Under the pieces are notes generated by a model. That model had not been told where the DNA came from, ran no database searches, and worked only from the letters and a program-made list of their open reading frames with translations. This document shows positions 39,174-47,094 of a DNA stretch of 64,000 nucleotides, in pieces. The DNA is taken from assembly GCA_963848035.1 (NCBI GenBank), contig CAWKCD010000001.1, positions 4,030,001-4,094,000 on the forward strand, given 5' to 3'. The first letter of the stretch is position 1; each line of letters starts with the position of its first letter. A program made the translations under genes and the position numbers. Source of the DNA: JAVVHH01 sp963848035 (GTDB taxonomy: Bacteria > Pseudomonadota > Alphaproteobacteria > Acetobacterales > Acetobacteraceae).

Positions 39174-39901
39174 TTCGACAGCCGCGCCAGCAGGTCGGCC
39201 GCCGCGTCCCGCTCGGCGAGGCGCTTGTTGCCGGCCGTGCCGGTGCCCTCCTTGCCGCCGCCGGTCACGGCCATGACGAATTCCGGCGCGTGCGGCGGCC
39301 CGGTGCGGGACGCCACCCGATACACCGGCAAGGGCAAACCACGAGCCATCAACCACTCCTGCAATTCGGTTTTCGCGTCCTTCGGCGGCTCGCCCATCGC
39401 GTCCAGCTCCGGCCCCCAGGCACGGCGGACGAAGCCCCGGGCCGCGTCGAGCCCGCCATCGAGATAAAGCGCTCCGATCGCCGCCTCCATCCCGTCCGAT
39501 AGGACGGTGGCGAGTTGGGCCACGCCGGCGCGGGCCTCGTTCACCCCGATCGCGAGCGCATCCGCCAAACCCGCCCGATCGGCGATCTCGGCCAACACCT
39601 GTCGAGAGACGAGATAGGCATGCCGCCGCCCCAGCGCACCCTCCTGCTCGTCGGGGAAACGCTCGATCAGCCACTCCGCCACCACGAGCCCGAGCACGCG
39701 GTCACCCACGAATTCGAGCCGCTCGTTGGAGTTGTTCTGCTTGCGGCCGCGCCGCTTGGCTTGCACCGCCGACCGGTGGGTCAGCGCCTCCTCGAGGATC
39801 GTCGGATCCTCGAAGTGGTGGCCGAGCAAGGTCTCGGCCAATTCAACGCGGTTCAGCTGATCCCGTGCAGGAGCCGGCTCCAGCGAATCTCGAACGGCCA
39901 T
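39170..39901 (-). CDS. rnc: Ribonuclease III
   Basis: Double-strand-specific endoribonuclease for rRNA and mRNA processing, about 243 residues. SNERLEFVGDRVLGLVVAEW is the signature with catalytic acids, followed by LATVLSDGMEAAIGALYLDG (second acidic site). The dsRNA-binding domain covers DAKTELQEWLMARGLPLPVY and AGNKRLAERDAAADLLARL. ATG 39901 is preferred, overlapping lepB by 49 bases; an in-frame start at 39916 adds five residues. Translational coupling to lepB and era is likely. Confidence 0.95.
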   Translation of the reverse strand: MAVRDSLEPAPARDQLNRVELAETLLGHHFEDPTILEEALTHRSAVQAKRRGRKQNNSNERLEFVGDRVLGLVVAEWLIERFPDEQEGALGRRHAYLVSRQVLAEIADRAGLADALAIGVNEARAGVAQLATVLSDGMEAAIGALYLDGGLDAARGFVRRAWGPELDAMGEPPKDAKTELQEWLMARGLPLPVYRVASRTGPPHAPEFVMAVTGGGKEGTGTAGNKRLAERDAAADLLARLSK

Positions 39902-40608
39902 TCCCAGATCTCCCACAACGGGGCCCGTGCGTCGATGGAGAAGAAGATGAACTCCGCCCGCCCGACCAGGTTCTCGAGCGGGACGAAGCCGACCCCGCTC
40001 GAATCCATCACCCGGCTGTCGCTCGAATTGTCCCGGTTGTCGCCCATCGCGAACACATGACCTTCGGGCACGACGAAATCGGGCGTGTTGTTCATGTAGC
40101 CGACATCCTGCTCCTTGAGGATCGGATGCTTCCGGCCTTCGGGCAGTGTTTCGGTGTATTCCTTCGCAATCGTCGAACGGCCCTCATCCTCGGCCACGTA
40201 ATCGCCGATCAAGCTCCGCGGCGCGAGTTGGCCGTTGATGTAGAGCTGACCGGCCCGGACCTGGATGTGGTCGCCGGGCAAGCCGATGATCCGCTTGATG
40301 TAGTCGATGCTGGTGTCGTGCGGGAACTTGAACACGACGACGTCGCCGCGGGTGGGAAGGCGGCCGAAGATCCGGCCCTTGAACAAGTCGGGCGCGAACG
40401 GCATCGAGAAGCGGGAGTAGCCATAGCTGTATTTGGAAACGAACAGGTAGTCGCCGACCAGCAACGTTGGGATCATGGAGCCGGACGGGATATTGAACGG
40501 CTCGAACGCGATCGTGCGGATGCCGATGGCGATCAGGGCTGCGTAGACAATCGTCTTGACGTTATCGAGCAGGCCACCCGACTTGCTCTTCGCCACCGTT
40601 TTCGCCAT
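39853..40608 (-). CDS. lepB: Signal peptidase I
   Basis: Inner-membrane serine peptidase that releases Sec/Tat signal peptides. ATG 40608 starts AKTVAKSKSGG, then the membrane anchor VKTIVYAALIAIGIRTIAFE, box B with the nucleophile FNIPSGSMIPTLLVGDYLFV, box D with the general-base Lys (TRGDVVVFKFPHDTSIDYIK, then RIIGLPGD) and box E GHVFAMGDNRDNSSDSR. 251 residues, intact. Upstream of rnc with overlap. Confidence 0.96.
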   Translation of the reverse strand: MAKTVAKSKSGGLLDNVKTIVYAALIAIGIRTIAFEPFNIPSGSMIPTLLVGDYLFVSKYSYGYSRFSMPFAPDLFKGRIFGRLPTRGDVVVFKFPHDTSIDYIKRIIGLPGDHIQVRAGQLYINGQLAPRSLIGDYVAEDEGRSTIAKEYTETLPEGRKHPILKEQDVGYMNNTPDFVVPEGHVFAMGDNRDNSSDSRVMDSSGVGFVPLENLVGRAEFIFFSIDARAPLWEIWEWPFEIRWSRLLHGIS

Positions 40609-40663
40609 CAAAGTCCGTACCCGTAAAAAAGCCGGCGGATCAAGCGCAGAGCACCCGCTCCTG

Positions 40664-41071
40664 TCAAGGAAGCGGAACGGCGGAGATGATCACCTGCGCA
40701 TAGGCGTAGGGATATTCGTCGGTCATGGTGAGCGCGACATGGGCGCCGTGCCCGGCAGGCGTGATCGCCAGAAGCCGCGCCGCGGCGCCGCCGGACAGGC
40801 GCAAAGTCGGTGCGCCGGAGGGCAGGTTCACCACCCCCATGTCGCTATGGAACACGCCCTGACGGAAGCCGGTGCCCAGGGCCTTGGAACAGGCTTCCTT
40901 GGCGGCGAAACGCTTCGCGAAGGTTCCCGCCTGAAGCTTGGGGGTCTGCCGAGCCGCCCTCGCCCGCTCGGCGGGCGTGAAGATGCGCTGCAGGAACCGC
41001 TCACCGTGCCGCTCGAGAACGCGCTCGATCCGGCGGATATCGCACAGGTCGGATCCCAGACCCACGATCAT
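40664..41071 (-). CDS. acpS: Holo-[acyl-carrier-protein] synthase
   Basis: Transfers 4'-phosphopantetheine from CoA to apo-ACP, 135 residues, functions as a trimer. MIVGLGSDLCDIRRIERVLE holds the metal Asp, RFAAKEACSKALGTGFRQGV holds the second metal Glu and the catalytic Lys. GAHVALTMTDEYPYAYAQVI ends the fold. In many alphaproteobacteria pdxJ lies between acpS and the stringent-response gene; here acpS starts 7 bases after the rsh stop, so pdxJ is absent from this block. Downstream toward lepB there is a short T-run (40625-40630 region) without a clear stem. Confidence 0.94.
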   Translation of the reverse strand: MIVGLGSDLCDIRRIERVLERHGERFLQRIFTPAERARAARQTPKLQAGTFAKRFAAKEACSKALGTGFRQGVFHSDMGVVNLPSGAPTLRLSGGAAARLLAITPAGHGAHVALTMTDEYPYAYAQVIISAVPLP

Positions 41072-41078
41072 CGGCCGG

Positions 41079-43331
41079 TCAACCGCGTGCCCGCTCCACC
41101 TGCGTGATGCCGTTCGCCCCGCGCAACCCGGCGATCACGTGGCCGAGATGCTTGGTGTCGCGCACTTCGACATCGACCAGGACCTCGAAGAAGTCCTGCT
41201 GGCGGTTGGTGATCTTGAGGTTGGTGATGGCGCCTTCGTGCTTGGCGATGGCGTTGGTGAGGGTGGCCAAGGCGTTCGGTGCATTGAGCGCGATGGCGCT
41301 GATCCGTCCGGTATGGGTCGCAGTCTTGCCGCCGATTGCGCCGCCGACCTCCCAATCGACGTCGATGAAACGCTCCGGCGTGGCGGCAAAGCTCTCGAGC
41401 GTCTGGCAGTCTTTGGTGTGGATCGTGACACCCTTGCCGGTGGTCACGATCCCTACGATCCGGTCGCCCGGCAACGGATGGCAGCAGCCGGCATAGTGGA
41501 CCGCCATTCCCGTCACCAACCCGGTGATCGGCATCTCGTCGCGCGCCGTGGTCCGCCCGGGACGCGCGGTGAGATTGGGCGACATCCTTGGCGCACGCGC
41601 TTGGCGGAGTTCCGGATAGGCGGCGTGGACGACGTCCTTGGGGCCGATGTTGCCGTTCCCGACGGCGACGTAGAGGTCGTCGAGGCTGGCGGCCTTGAGG
41701 CCCTTCAGCGCCGCTTCGAGCACCTTCTCCGACCCGTCGAGCCCTTCCTGACGGAAGGCGCGGGCCAGGGCGGCGCGGCCGGCGTCGATATGATTTTGGC
41801 GTTGCTGCTGGGCGACGTATCGCCGGATGCGCGCGCGCGCCTTGCCAGTGACGACGAAGCGCTCCCAGGCCGGCGACGGCGTGCCCCCGCGCGCGGTGAG
41901 GATCTCGACCTGATCGCCGTTCTGCAGCTCATGCCGCAGCGGCATCAGGCGGCCGTTGATCTTGGCGCCGACGGTGGTGTCGCCGACTTGGCTGTGCACC
42001 GCGTAGGCGAAGTCGATCGGCGTCGCGCCGCGGGGCAGCTCGATCAGCTGCCCCTTCGGCGTGAAGCAGAAGACCTGGTCCTGGTAAAGCTCGAGCTTTG
42101 TATTCTCGAGAAATTCGTCCGCCGCTTGTGAGTTTTCCAGGATCTCGAGCAGGTCCTGCACCCAGCGGAACTGCTGCAGATCACTGGCCGAGGCATCGCT
42201 CTGCTTATACAGCCAATGCGCGGCGACGCCGGCTTCGGCGATTTCCTGCATGTCGGCCGTGCGGATCTGCACTTCGATCTTCTGGTTGCGCGGTTCGCGG
42301 AGCGTCACACCGGTGTGGATGCTGCGGTAGCCGTTGGCCTTCGGCGTGGAAATGTAGTCCTTGAAGCGGCCGGCGATCACCGGATAGGCGGCGTGGATCG
42401 CGCCGAGTGCGGCATAGCAGGAATCACGCGTCGGCATGACCACGCGGAACGCCATGATATCGGAGAGCTGCTCGAAGGCGACATTGCGCCGTTGCATCTT
42501 CTCCCAAATCGAGAAGGGCGACTTCTCGCGGCCGCTGATGCTGATGGGCGCCGCGCCCGCTTCGGTGCAGACCCGGATCAGCTCGTTCTTGACCTCCTCG
42601 ATCACATCGGCGCCCTGGCCGCGGAGGAAGTTGAGGCGGGCCTGGATAGTGTCGAACGCCTCCGGCTCGAGCTGAGCGAAAGCAAGGGTTTGCAGCTCGC
42701 TCTTGATTGCCTCCATGCCGATCCGCTCGGCAAGCGGCGCGTAGATCTCCATGGTCTCCCGCGCAATGCGCTTCCGGCGCTCGTCGTTCTGGACGTAATG
42801 GAGCGTGCGCATGTTGTGGAGCCGGTCGGCGAGCTTGACCAACAGGACGCGGATATCCTTGCTGATCGCCAGGACCAGCTTGCGGAAGTTCTCGGCCTGC
42901 TTGGTGCGATCCGACTGCAGCTCCAGCCGGGTCAACTTGGTGACGCCGTCGACCAGCCCGCCAACGGTCGTGCCGAACCGACGGTCGAGCTCGGCCTTGG
43001 TGACGCCGGTATCCTCGATGACGTCGTGGAGCAACCCGGTGACGATGCTGGCCGTGTCCAGCCGATAGCCCGCGAGGATGTCCGCGACCGCCAGCGGATG
43101 GGTGATGTAGGCGTCGCCGTTTTCGCGCTTTTGCGCGCCATGCGCCTGCATGGCGAGCACGTAGGCGGCGTCCAGCATGTCGGTATCGGCGCGCGGATCG
43201 TAGGCGCGCACCTTTTCCGTCAGTTCATATTGCCGAATGATATCCGGGCGCGACGGTGTGCCCTCTGCGGTGGCGGGACCGTCGGGCGCATAGGCGAGGT
43301 GGGGCCGGCGTGGATTCAGCAGCCCCTCCAT
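41079..43331 (-). CDS. rsh: Bifunctional (p)ppGpp synthetase/hydrolase (Rsh/SpoT)
   Basis: Makes and degrades the alarmone (p)ppGpp. 750 residues with all domains: HD hydrolase (AQKRENGDAYITHPLAVADI, LLHDVIEDTGVTK, KLADRLHNMRTL), synthetase (GREKSPFSIWEKMQRRN, DIMAFRVVMPTR, NGYRSIHTGVTL, QIRTADMQEIAEAGVAAHWL), TGS (VFCFTPKGQLIELPRGATPI), and the ACT region (FFEVLVDVEVRDTKHLGHVI). Both active sites look intact, as expected for the single Rsh of alphaproteobacteria. It is 7 bases downstream of rpoZ and upstream of acpS; probably one transcript from the rpoZ promoter. Confidence 0.96.
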   Translation of the reverse strand: MEGLLNPRRPHLAYAPDGPATAEGTPSRPDIIRQYELTEKVRAYDPRADTDMLDAAYVLAMQAHGAQKRENGDAYITHPLAVADILAGYRLDTASIVTGLLHDVIEDTGVTKAELDRRFGTTVGGLVDGVTKLTRLELQSDRTKQAENFRKLVLAISKDIRVLLVKLADRLHNMRTLHYVQNDERRKRIARETMEIYAPLAERIGMEAIKSELQTLAFAQLEPEAFDTIQARLNFLRGQGADVIEEVKNELIRVCTEAGAAPISISGREKSPFSIWEKMQRRNVAFEQLSDIMAFRVVMPTRDSCYAALGAIHAAYPVIAGRFKDYISTPKANGYRSIHTGVTLREPRNQKIEVQIRTADMQEIAEAGVAAHWLYKQSDASASDLQQFRWVQDLLEILENSQAADEFLENTKLELYQDQVFCFTPKGQLIELPRGATPIDFAYAVHSQVGDTTVGAKINGRLMPLRHELQNGDQVEILTARGGTPSPAWERFVVTGKARARIRRYVAQQQRQNHIDAGRAALARAFRQEGLDGSEKVLEAALKGLKAASLDDLYVAVGNGNIGPKDVVHAAYPELRQARAPRMSPNLTARPGRTTARDEMPITGLVTGMAVHYAGCCHPLPGDRIVGIVTTGKGVTIHTKDCQTLESFAATPERFIDVDWEVGGAIGGKTATHTGRISAIALNAPNALATLTNAIAKHEGAITNLKITNRQQDFFEVLVDVEVRDTKHLGHVIAGLRGANGITQVERARG

Positions 43332-43338
43332 GCGTCAA

Positions 43339-43743
43339 TTAGCGGCGTGAACGGCCGCCACCGAGTTCGGCCTCGATCGCCGCTTCGAAATCCTCGGGCG
43401 ACATGTTGTCGACCGGAAGAGTGGAAGCCTCCTCCTCCGCCGACACGTCCTGCAGCCCGAAAATGTTCTGATCGGTTGGGATGAGGTCGAGAACCTCCTC
43501 GTCGGCCGGCTCTGGCTCGGGCGCACGGGACAGCGACTTGATCAAGTCCTGCTCGAGCTTGCCGAGCCCGATGGTCTCGTCGGCGATCTCACGGAGCGCA
43601 ACGACCGGGTTCTTGTCATTGTCCCGGTCAAGCGTGATCTCTTCGCCACGGCTCAAATTGCGTGCGCGCTGAGCGGCCAGCAGGACCAGCTCGAAGCGGT
43701 TGGGGATCTTCTGAACGCAGTCTTCGACGGTGACGCGCGCCAT
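43339..43743 (-). CDS. rpoZ: RNA polymerase subunit omega
   Basis: Helps RNA polymerase assembly and forms part of a ppGpp site. ATG 43743 gives ARVTVEDCVQKIPNRFELVL, LAAQRARNLSRGEEITLDRD, NDKNPVVALREIADETIG, the conserved omega core. An acidic C-terminal tail (EPEPADEEVLDLIPTD onward, EDFEAAIEAELGGGRSRR) makes it 134 residues, longer than the 91-residue E. coli protein but common in alphaproteobacteria. A GGAG lies upstream of the start. First gene of the rpoZ-rsh-acpS run. Confidence 0.95.
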   Translation of the reverse strand: MARVTVEDCVQKIPNRFELVLLAAQRARNLSRGEEITLDRDNDKNPVVALREIADETIGLGKLEQDLIKSLSRAPEPEPADEEVLDLIPTDQNIFGLQDVSAEEEASTLPVDNMSPEDFEAAIEAELGGGRSRR

Positions 43744-43780
43744 GCGCTTTAACTCCGGGTTTTTGCAGTGCGAAACACCT

Positions 43781-43808
43781 AAGTAAGCATGCGCGCCGGC
43801 AAGAGCAA
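43781..43808 (-). promoter_or_regulatory. Candidate promoter upstream of rpoZ
   Basis: On the minus strand TTGCTC (43808-43803) and TTACTT (43786-43781) are separated by 16 bases, about 38 bases before the rpoZ ATG. The match to sigma-70 consensus is modest; the call rests on location between folK and rpoZ. Confidence 0.33.
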
Positions 43809-43820
43809 GCCTTGCATGCC

Positions 43821-44321
43821 CTAAGGCAGCCGTTCGATCCGCTGCGGGCTCAGCCGATCGCGCAGTTCCGCGGCGGTCAAAGCCAGTATGGGGTGCCTCC
43901 ACCCCGGGGCAATGTCGCAGAATGGGAAAAGCACGAAGGCCCGCTCGTGCATGCGCGGGTGCGGCAGGACCAGTTCGGGGCCAGGATAGATGAGATCATC
44001 GACGGCGAGCAGGTCCAGGTCGAGCACGCGCGCGGCATTCACCTCTGACCGTACGCGCCCGGCCTCCGATTCGATGGCATGCAGAAGGCTCAGGAACGCG
44101 GCAGGTTCGATGGATGAGCTTAGTTTGACGACGGCATTCACGAAATCCGGCTGGTCCGAGGCCGGGATCGGAGCGGAGCCGTAAAACGCGGATATGCACT
44201 CAATTGCGACGTTAGAGATTGAAACGAATCGATTTATCGCCCAACGGCAGGCACCGATGGGCGGACCGTGACACGAGGTCGTGAGATTTGCGCCAACACC
44301 TACAAATAACGAACGCTCCAT
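43821..44321 (-). CDS. folK: HPPK: 6-hydroxymethyl-7,8-dihydropterin pyrophosphokinase
   Basis: Transfers pyrophosphate from ATP to 6-hydroxymethyl-dihydropterin in folate synthesis, 166 residues. FVGVGANL is the N-terminal strand, SAFYGSAPIPASDQPDFVNA the pterin/ATP loop, and RVLDLDLLAVDDLIYPGPEL the signature with catalytic Asp-x-Asp, followed by LPHPRMHERAFVLFPFCDIA. Codon use is more AT-rich than its neighbours toward the N-terminus (44200-44320). It diverges from the NYN gene across 80 bases. folP and folB are not in the window. Confidence 0.93.
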   Translation of the reverse strand: MERSLFVGVGANLTTSCHGPPIGACRWAINRFVSISNVAIECISAFYGSAPIPASDQPDFVNAVVKLSSSIEPAAFLSLLHAIESEAGRVRSEVNAARVLDLDLLAVDDLIYPGPELVLPHPRMHERAFVLFPFCDIAPGWRHPILALTAAELRDRLSPQRIERLP

Positions 44322-44401
44322 GAAACCTCTTTGCGTGGCGCAACGCTCCGTTTACGGTGCGGACATCTACAGGGCCCTGGAGCGGGGGCGAAGGCTATAA
44401 G

Positions 44402-44998
44402 TTGCAATTCTTACCTAACGAACGTTGTGCGCTGTTCATCGATGGTGCCAATCTCTACTCCGCATCCCGCAATCTCGGGTTCGATGTGGATTACCGGAGC
44501 TTGTTGGAATTTTTCCGTAGTCGCACCCAGATTGTTCGCGCCTACTATTACTCCGCCTTGCTGGACACCGAGGAATATTCTCCGTTGAAGCCGTTGACGG
44601 ATTGGCTCGCCTATAACGGCTTCAGCCTGGTCACGAAAGCCGCGCGCGAGTTCACCGATGCGACCGGGCGGCGCCGGGTCAAGGGGAATATGGACATCGA
44701 ACTCGCGGTCGACATGATGGAGCTGGCGCCGCGGTTGGATCATGCCGTGCTGTTCAGCGGCGACAGCGACTTCCGTCGCCTGGTCGAGTCGGTGCAGCGT
44801 CAGGGCGTGCGGGTCTCGGTGATCTCGTCGGTGCGGACTCAGCCGCCGATGGTGGCCGACGAGTTGCGGCGGCAAGCCGACCAGTTCGTCGAACTCGCCG
44901 ACATCGCTCCGGAGTTCACCCGCCGTTTGTCGGACCGCCCGGCACGGACGCCTCAGCGCGTGGTCGAACCGCCGCATGACGCGGCCGACGTCGGGTGA
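44402..44998 (+). CDS. NYN-domain (PIN-like) nuclease, LabA/DUF88 family
   Basis: About 198 residues. A PIN-fold protein with acidic residues for metal-dependent RNA or DNA cleavage: RCALFIDGANLYSASRNLGF, ARYYYSALLD-type segment near residue 45, KGNMDIELAVDMMELAPRLD and HAVLFSGDSDFRRLVESVQR, then GVRVSVISS. I prefer the TTG at 44402 (MQFLPNERCALFIDGAN, with GAAGG 7 bases upstream); an upstream in-frame ATG at 44357 would add 15 unlike residues. Its last 23 bases overlap the uracil-DNA glycosylase gene, so the two are co-translated. Confidence 0.87.
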   Translation: MQFLPNERCALFIDGANLYSASRNLGFDVDYRSLLEFFRSRTQIVRAYYYSALLDTEEYSPLKPLTDWLAYNGFSLVTKAAREFTDATGRRRVKGNMDIELAVDMMELAPRLDHAVLFSGDSDFRRLVESVQRQGVRVSVISSVRTQPPMVADELRRQADQFVELADIAPEFTRRLSDRPARTPQRVVEPPHDAADVG

Positions 44999-45638
44999 CC
45001 TCGGCGGGCCGATCGATGCACCGCCGCGCGATTGCCCGCTCTGTCCCCGTTTGCTGGAATACCGGCAAGCGAATCGTGCGGCGAACCCGGATTGGTTCAA
45101 TGCGCCGGTGCCGAGCTTCGGATCCTGCGATGCGCGGGTCCTCGTCGTCGGTCTTGCGCCCGGCGTAAGAGGCGCGAACCGGACCGGGCGCCCGTTCACC
45201 GGCGACTATGCGGGCGTGCTGCTCTATCAGACCCTGTTGAAATACGGGTTGGCGACAGGCGGCTACGACGCGAGGCCGGATGATGGTCTGCAGCTGGTCG
45301 GAACGCGCATCGTCAATGCGGTGCGTTGCGTGCCGCCGGCGAACTTGCCGGTGCCGCTGGAAATCCGGACTTGTAACCGGTTTTTGGCCGCCGAGCTCGC
45401 AGCAATGCCGGCGCTGCGGGTGATCCTGGCGCTCGGAGTTGTCGCGCATGCGGCGGTGCTTCGCGCAGTGGGAATCCCGGTTTCGCGCGTGAAGTTCCGG
45501 CATGGGCAGATGGTGGAATTGCCCGGCGGCATCGTGTTGGCGAATTCGTACCATGTGTCGCGCTACAACACGAATACGGGCGTGCTGACGACGGCGATGT
45601 TCGAGCAGGTCGTCGCCGAGATCGTGACGCGGCTCTAG
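44976..45638 (+). CDS. Uracil-DNA glycosylase, family 5 (UdgB-like)
   Basis: A 220-residue monofunctional base-excision enzyme of the type-5 UDG class with an iron-sulfur cluster. CPLCPRLLEYRQANRA holds the first two cluster cysteines and NAVRCVPPANLPVPLEIRTC the others. The active-site motif A is VVGLAPGVRGANRTGRPFTG followed by DYAG, which lacks the catalytic Asp/Asn of families 1 and 4, as typical for family 5. The late motif ANSYHVSRYNTNTG supplies the essential His. The start ATG overlaps the NYN gene. It converges on smpB with a four-base overlap. Confidence 0.9.
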   Translation: MTRPTSGDLGGPIDAPPRDCPLCPRLLEYRQANRAANPDWFNAPVPSFGSCDARVLVVGLAPGVRGANRTGRPFTGDYAGVLLYQTLLKYGLATGGYDARPDDGLQLVGTRIVNAVRCVPPANLPVPLEIRTCNRFLAAELAAMPALRVILALGVVAHAAVLRAVGIPVSRVKFRHGQMVELPGGIVLANSYHVSRYNTNTGVLTTAMFEQVVAEIVTRL

Positions 45639-46129
45639 CCGCGTTCGCGCATGACCCTCGCCTTGTCGCGTTGCCAGTCTCGGCTGGCTACGGCTTGGCG
45701 TTTGTCGGCTTTGTTGCGGCCTTCGGCGACGCCGAGCAGGACTTTGGCGACGCCGCGCTCGTTGAAGTGGATGTCGAGCGGGACGACGGTGAGGCCCTGG
45801 CGGGTGGTGGCGCCGATGAGATCGTCGATCTGCTTCTTCTTGAGCAGCAGCTTGCGGGGCGCGCGAGGTTCGAAGCGGGAGAGCACGCCGCCTTGGTATT
45901 CCGGGATGTAGAGGTTGAAGAGGAACATCTCCCCTTCCCGCTCGCCGGCCCAGGCCTCCGTCAGCGTCGCGCGGCCATGGCGGAGGGATTTGACCTCCGG
46001 CCCTTTCAGCACGACGCCGGCTTCGACCGTCTCCTTGATGGTGTAATCGTAGCGGGCCTTGCGGTTCTGAGCGGCGATGCCGTGGGAGATCAGGCCTGAG
46101 CCGGACTTCTTCTTGTCGTTGATGGCCAC
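45635..46129 (-). CDS. smpB: SsrA-binding protein SmpB
   Basis: Escorts tmRNA to stalled ribosomes for trans-translation, 164 residues. GTG 46129 (VAINDKKKSG), then AQNRKARYDYTIKETVEAGV, LKGPEVKSLRHGRATLTEAW, FLFNLYIPEYQGG, PRAPRKLLLKKKQIDDLIGA and the basic tail KADKRQAVASRDWQRDKARV. Starts right after the dapA stop (no gap), in the frequent dapA-smpB arrangement. The ssrA RNA gene is not in the window. Confidence 0.95.
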   Translation of the reverse strand: MAINDKKKSGSGLISHGIAAQNRKARYDYTIKETVEAGVVLKGPEVKSLRHGRATLTEAWAGEREGEMFLFNLYIPEYQGGVLSRFEPRAPRKLLLKKKQIDDLIGATTRQGLTVVPLDIHFNERGVAKVLLGVAEGRNKADKRQAVASRDWQRDKARVMRERG

Positions 46130-47008
46130 TTAGTTGAGCAGCCCCGCGTGCTGCATGGCGCCGCGGACGCGGGCACGGTTGGCTTCGGCGATCGGCGCCA
46201 TGGGCAGGCGGCAGAAATCGGTGCCGTGGCCGAGCAGGCTGGCCGCGTATTTCACCGGGCCGGGGCTGGTCTCGGCGAACATGGCGTCGTGCAGCGGGAC
46301 GAGGCGATCCTGGATGGACATGGCGCGGTCGATCTCGCCACCCTGCCAGGCCCGGTGCATGTCGGCGCAGAGGCGCGGGGCGATGTTGCCGGTAACGCTG
46401 ATGCAGCCGACGCCGCCCGACGCTAGAAAGGCGAGCGCGGTGTGGTCTTCGCCAGAGAGTTGGCAGAATTCGGTGCCGCAGGCGCGCTTGGTATGCAGCG
46501 GCCGGGTCAGATTGGCGGTCGCGTCCTTCACGCCGATGATGTTCTTGTGCTTGGCGAGGCGCGCCATGGTCTCGACGGTCATGTCGATCACGCTGCGGGG
46601 CGGGATGTTGTAGATGATGATCGGCAGGTCGACCGCATCGGCGATGGCGGTGAAGTGCAGGAACATGCCCTCCTGGGTGGGCTTGTTGTAGTAGGGCGTC
46701 ACGATCAGCGCGGCGTCGGCGCCGGCCTGCTTGGCGTGGCGCGTGAGTTCGATCGCTTCGGACGTGCTGTTGGAGCCGGCGCCGGCGATGACCGGGACAC
46801 GGCCGGCGGAGACCTCGACGGCGATCTCGACGACGCGCTTGTGCTCGTCATGGCTCAAGGTCGGGCTCTCGCCTGTGGTGCCGACAGGGACGATGCCGTC
46901 GGTCCCCTCGGTGATCTGCCAATCGACGAAGCGGCGGAACGCCTCCTCGTCCAGCGCGCCGTCCGCCTGCATGGGGGTGATGAGGGCGACCAGGGATCCC
47001 TTGAACAT
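46130..47008 (-). CDS. dapA: 4-hydroxy-tetrahydrodipicolinate synthase
   Basis: Condenses pyruvate with aspartate semialdehyde for lysine and diaminopimelate synthesis, TIM barrel of 292 residues. GSLVALITPMQADGALDEEA, IVPVGTTGESPTLSHDEHKR (the substrate-binding TT), PVIAGAGSNSTSEAIELTRH, PIIIYNIPPRSVIDMTVETM (active Tyr) and NIIGVKDATANLTRPL with the Schiff-base Lys are all present. Intact. Divergent from slt across 86 bases; upstream of smpB on the same strand. Confidence 0.96.
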   Translation of the reverse strand: MFKGSLVALITPMQADGALDEEAFRRFVDWQITEGTDGIVPVGTTGESPTLSHDEHKRVVEIAVEVSAGRVPVIAGAGSNSTSEAIELTRHAKQAGADAALIVTPYYNKPTQEGMFLHFTAIADAVDLPIIIYNIPPRSVIDMTVETMARLAKHKNIIGVKDATANLTRPLHTKRACGTEFCQLSGEDHTALAFLASGGVGCISVTGNIAPRLCADMHRAWQGGEIDRAMSIQDRLVPLHDAMFAETSPGPVKYAASLLGHGTDFCRLPMAPIAEANRARVRGAMQHAGLLN

Positions 47009-47094
47009 GTGACACGACCGTTGCTGAAGCGCGGACGGCCAACGTATGCATCGGAGGGATGCGCCGCAAGGCCGCAGGCTTGTAGAGTGGGCGC

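Noticed and set aside
43821..44321. Horizontal transfer of folK
   Set aside because: The AT-richer 5' end is noticeable but the protein and its position beside rpoZ-rsh look native; one short skewed stretch is not enough.
44322..44401. Replication origin between folK and the NYN gene
   Set aside because: I see no TTATCCACA-type DnaA boxes, no AT-rich unwinding element and no dnaA, gyrB or parAB nearby. Only the skew change supports it, so it is listed as a finding and not as a feature.
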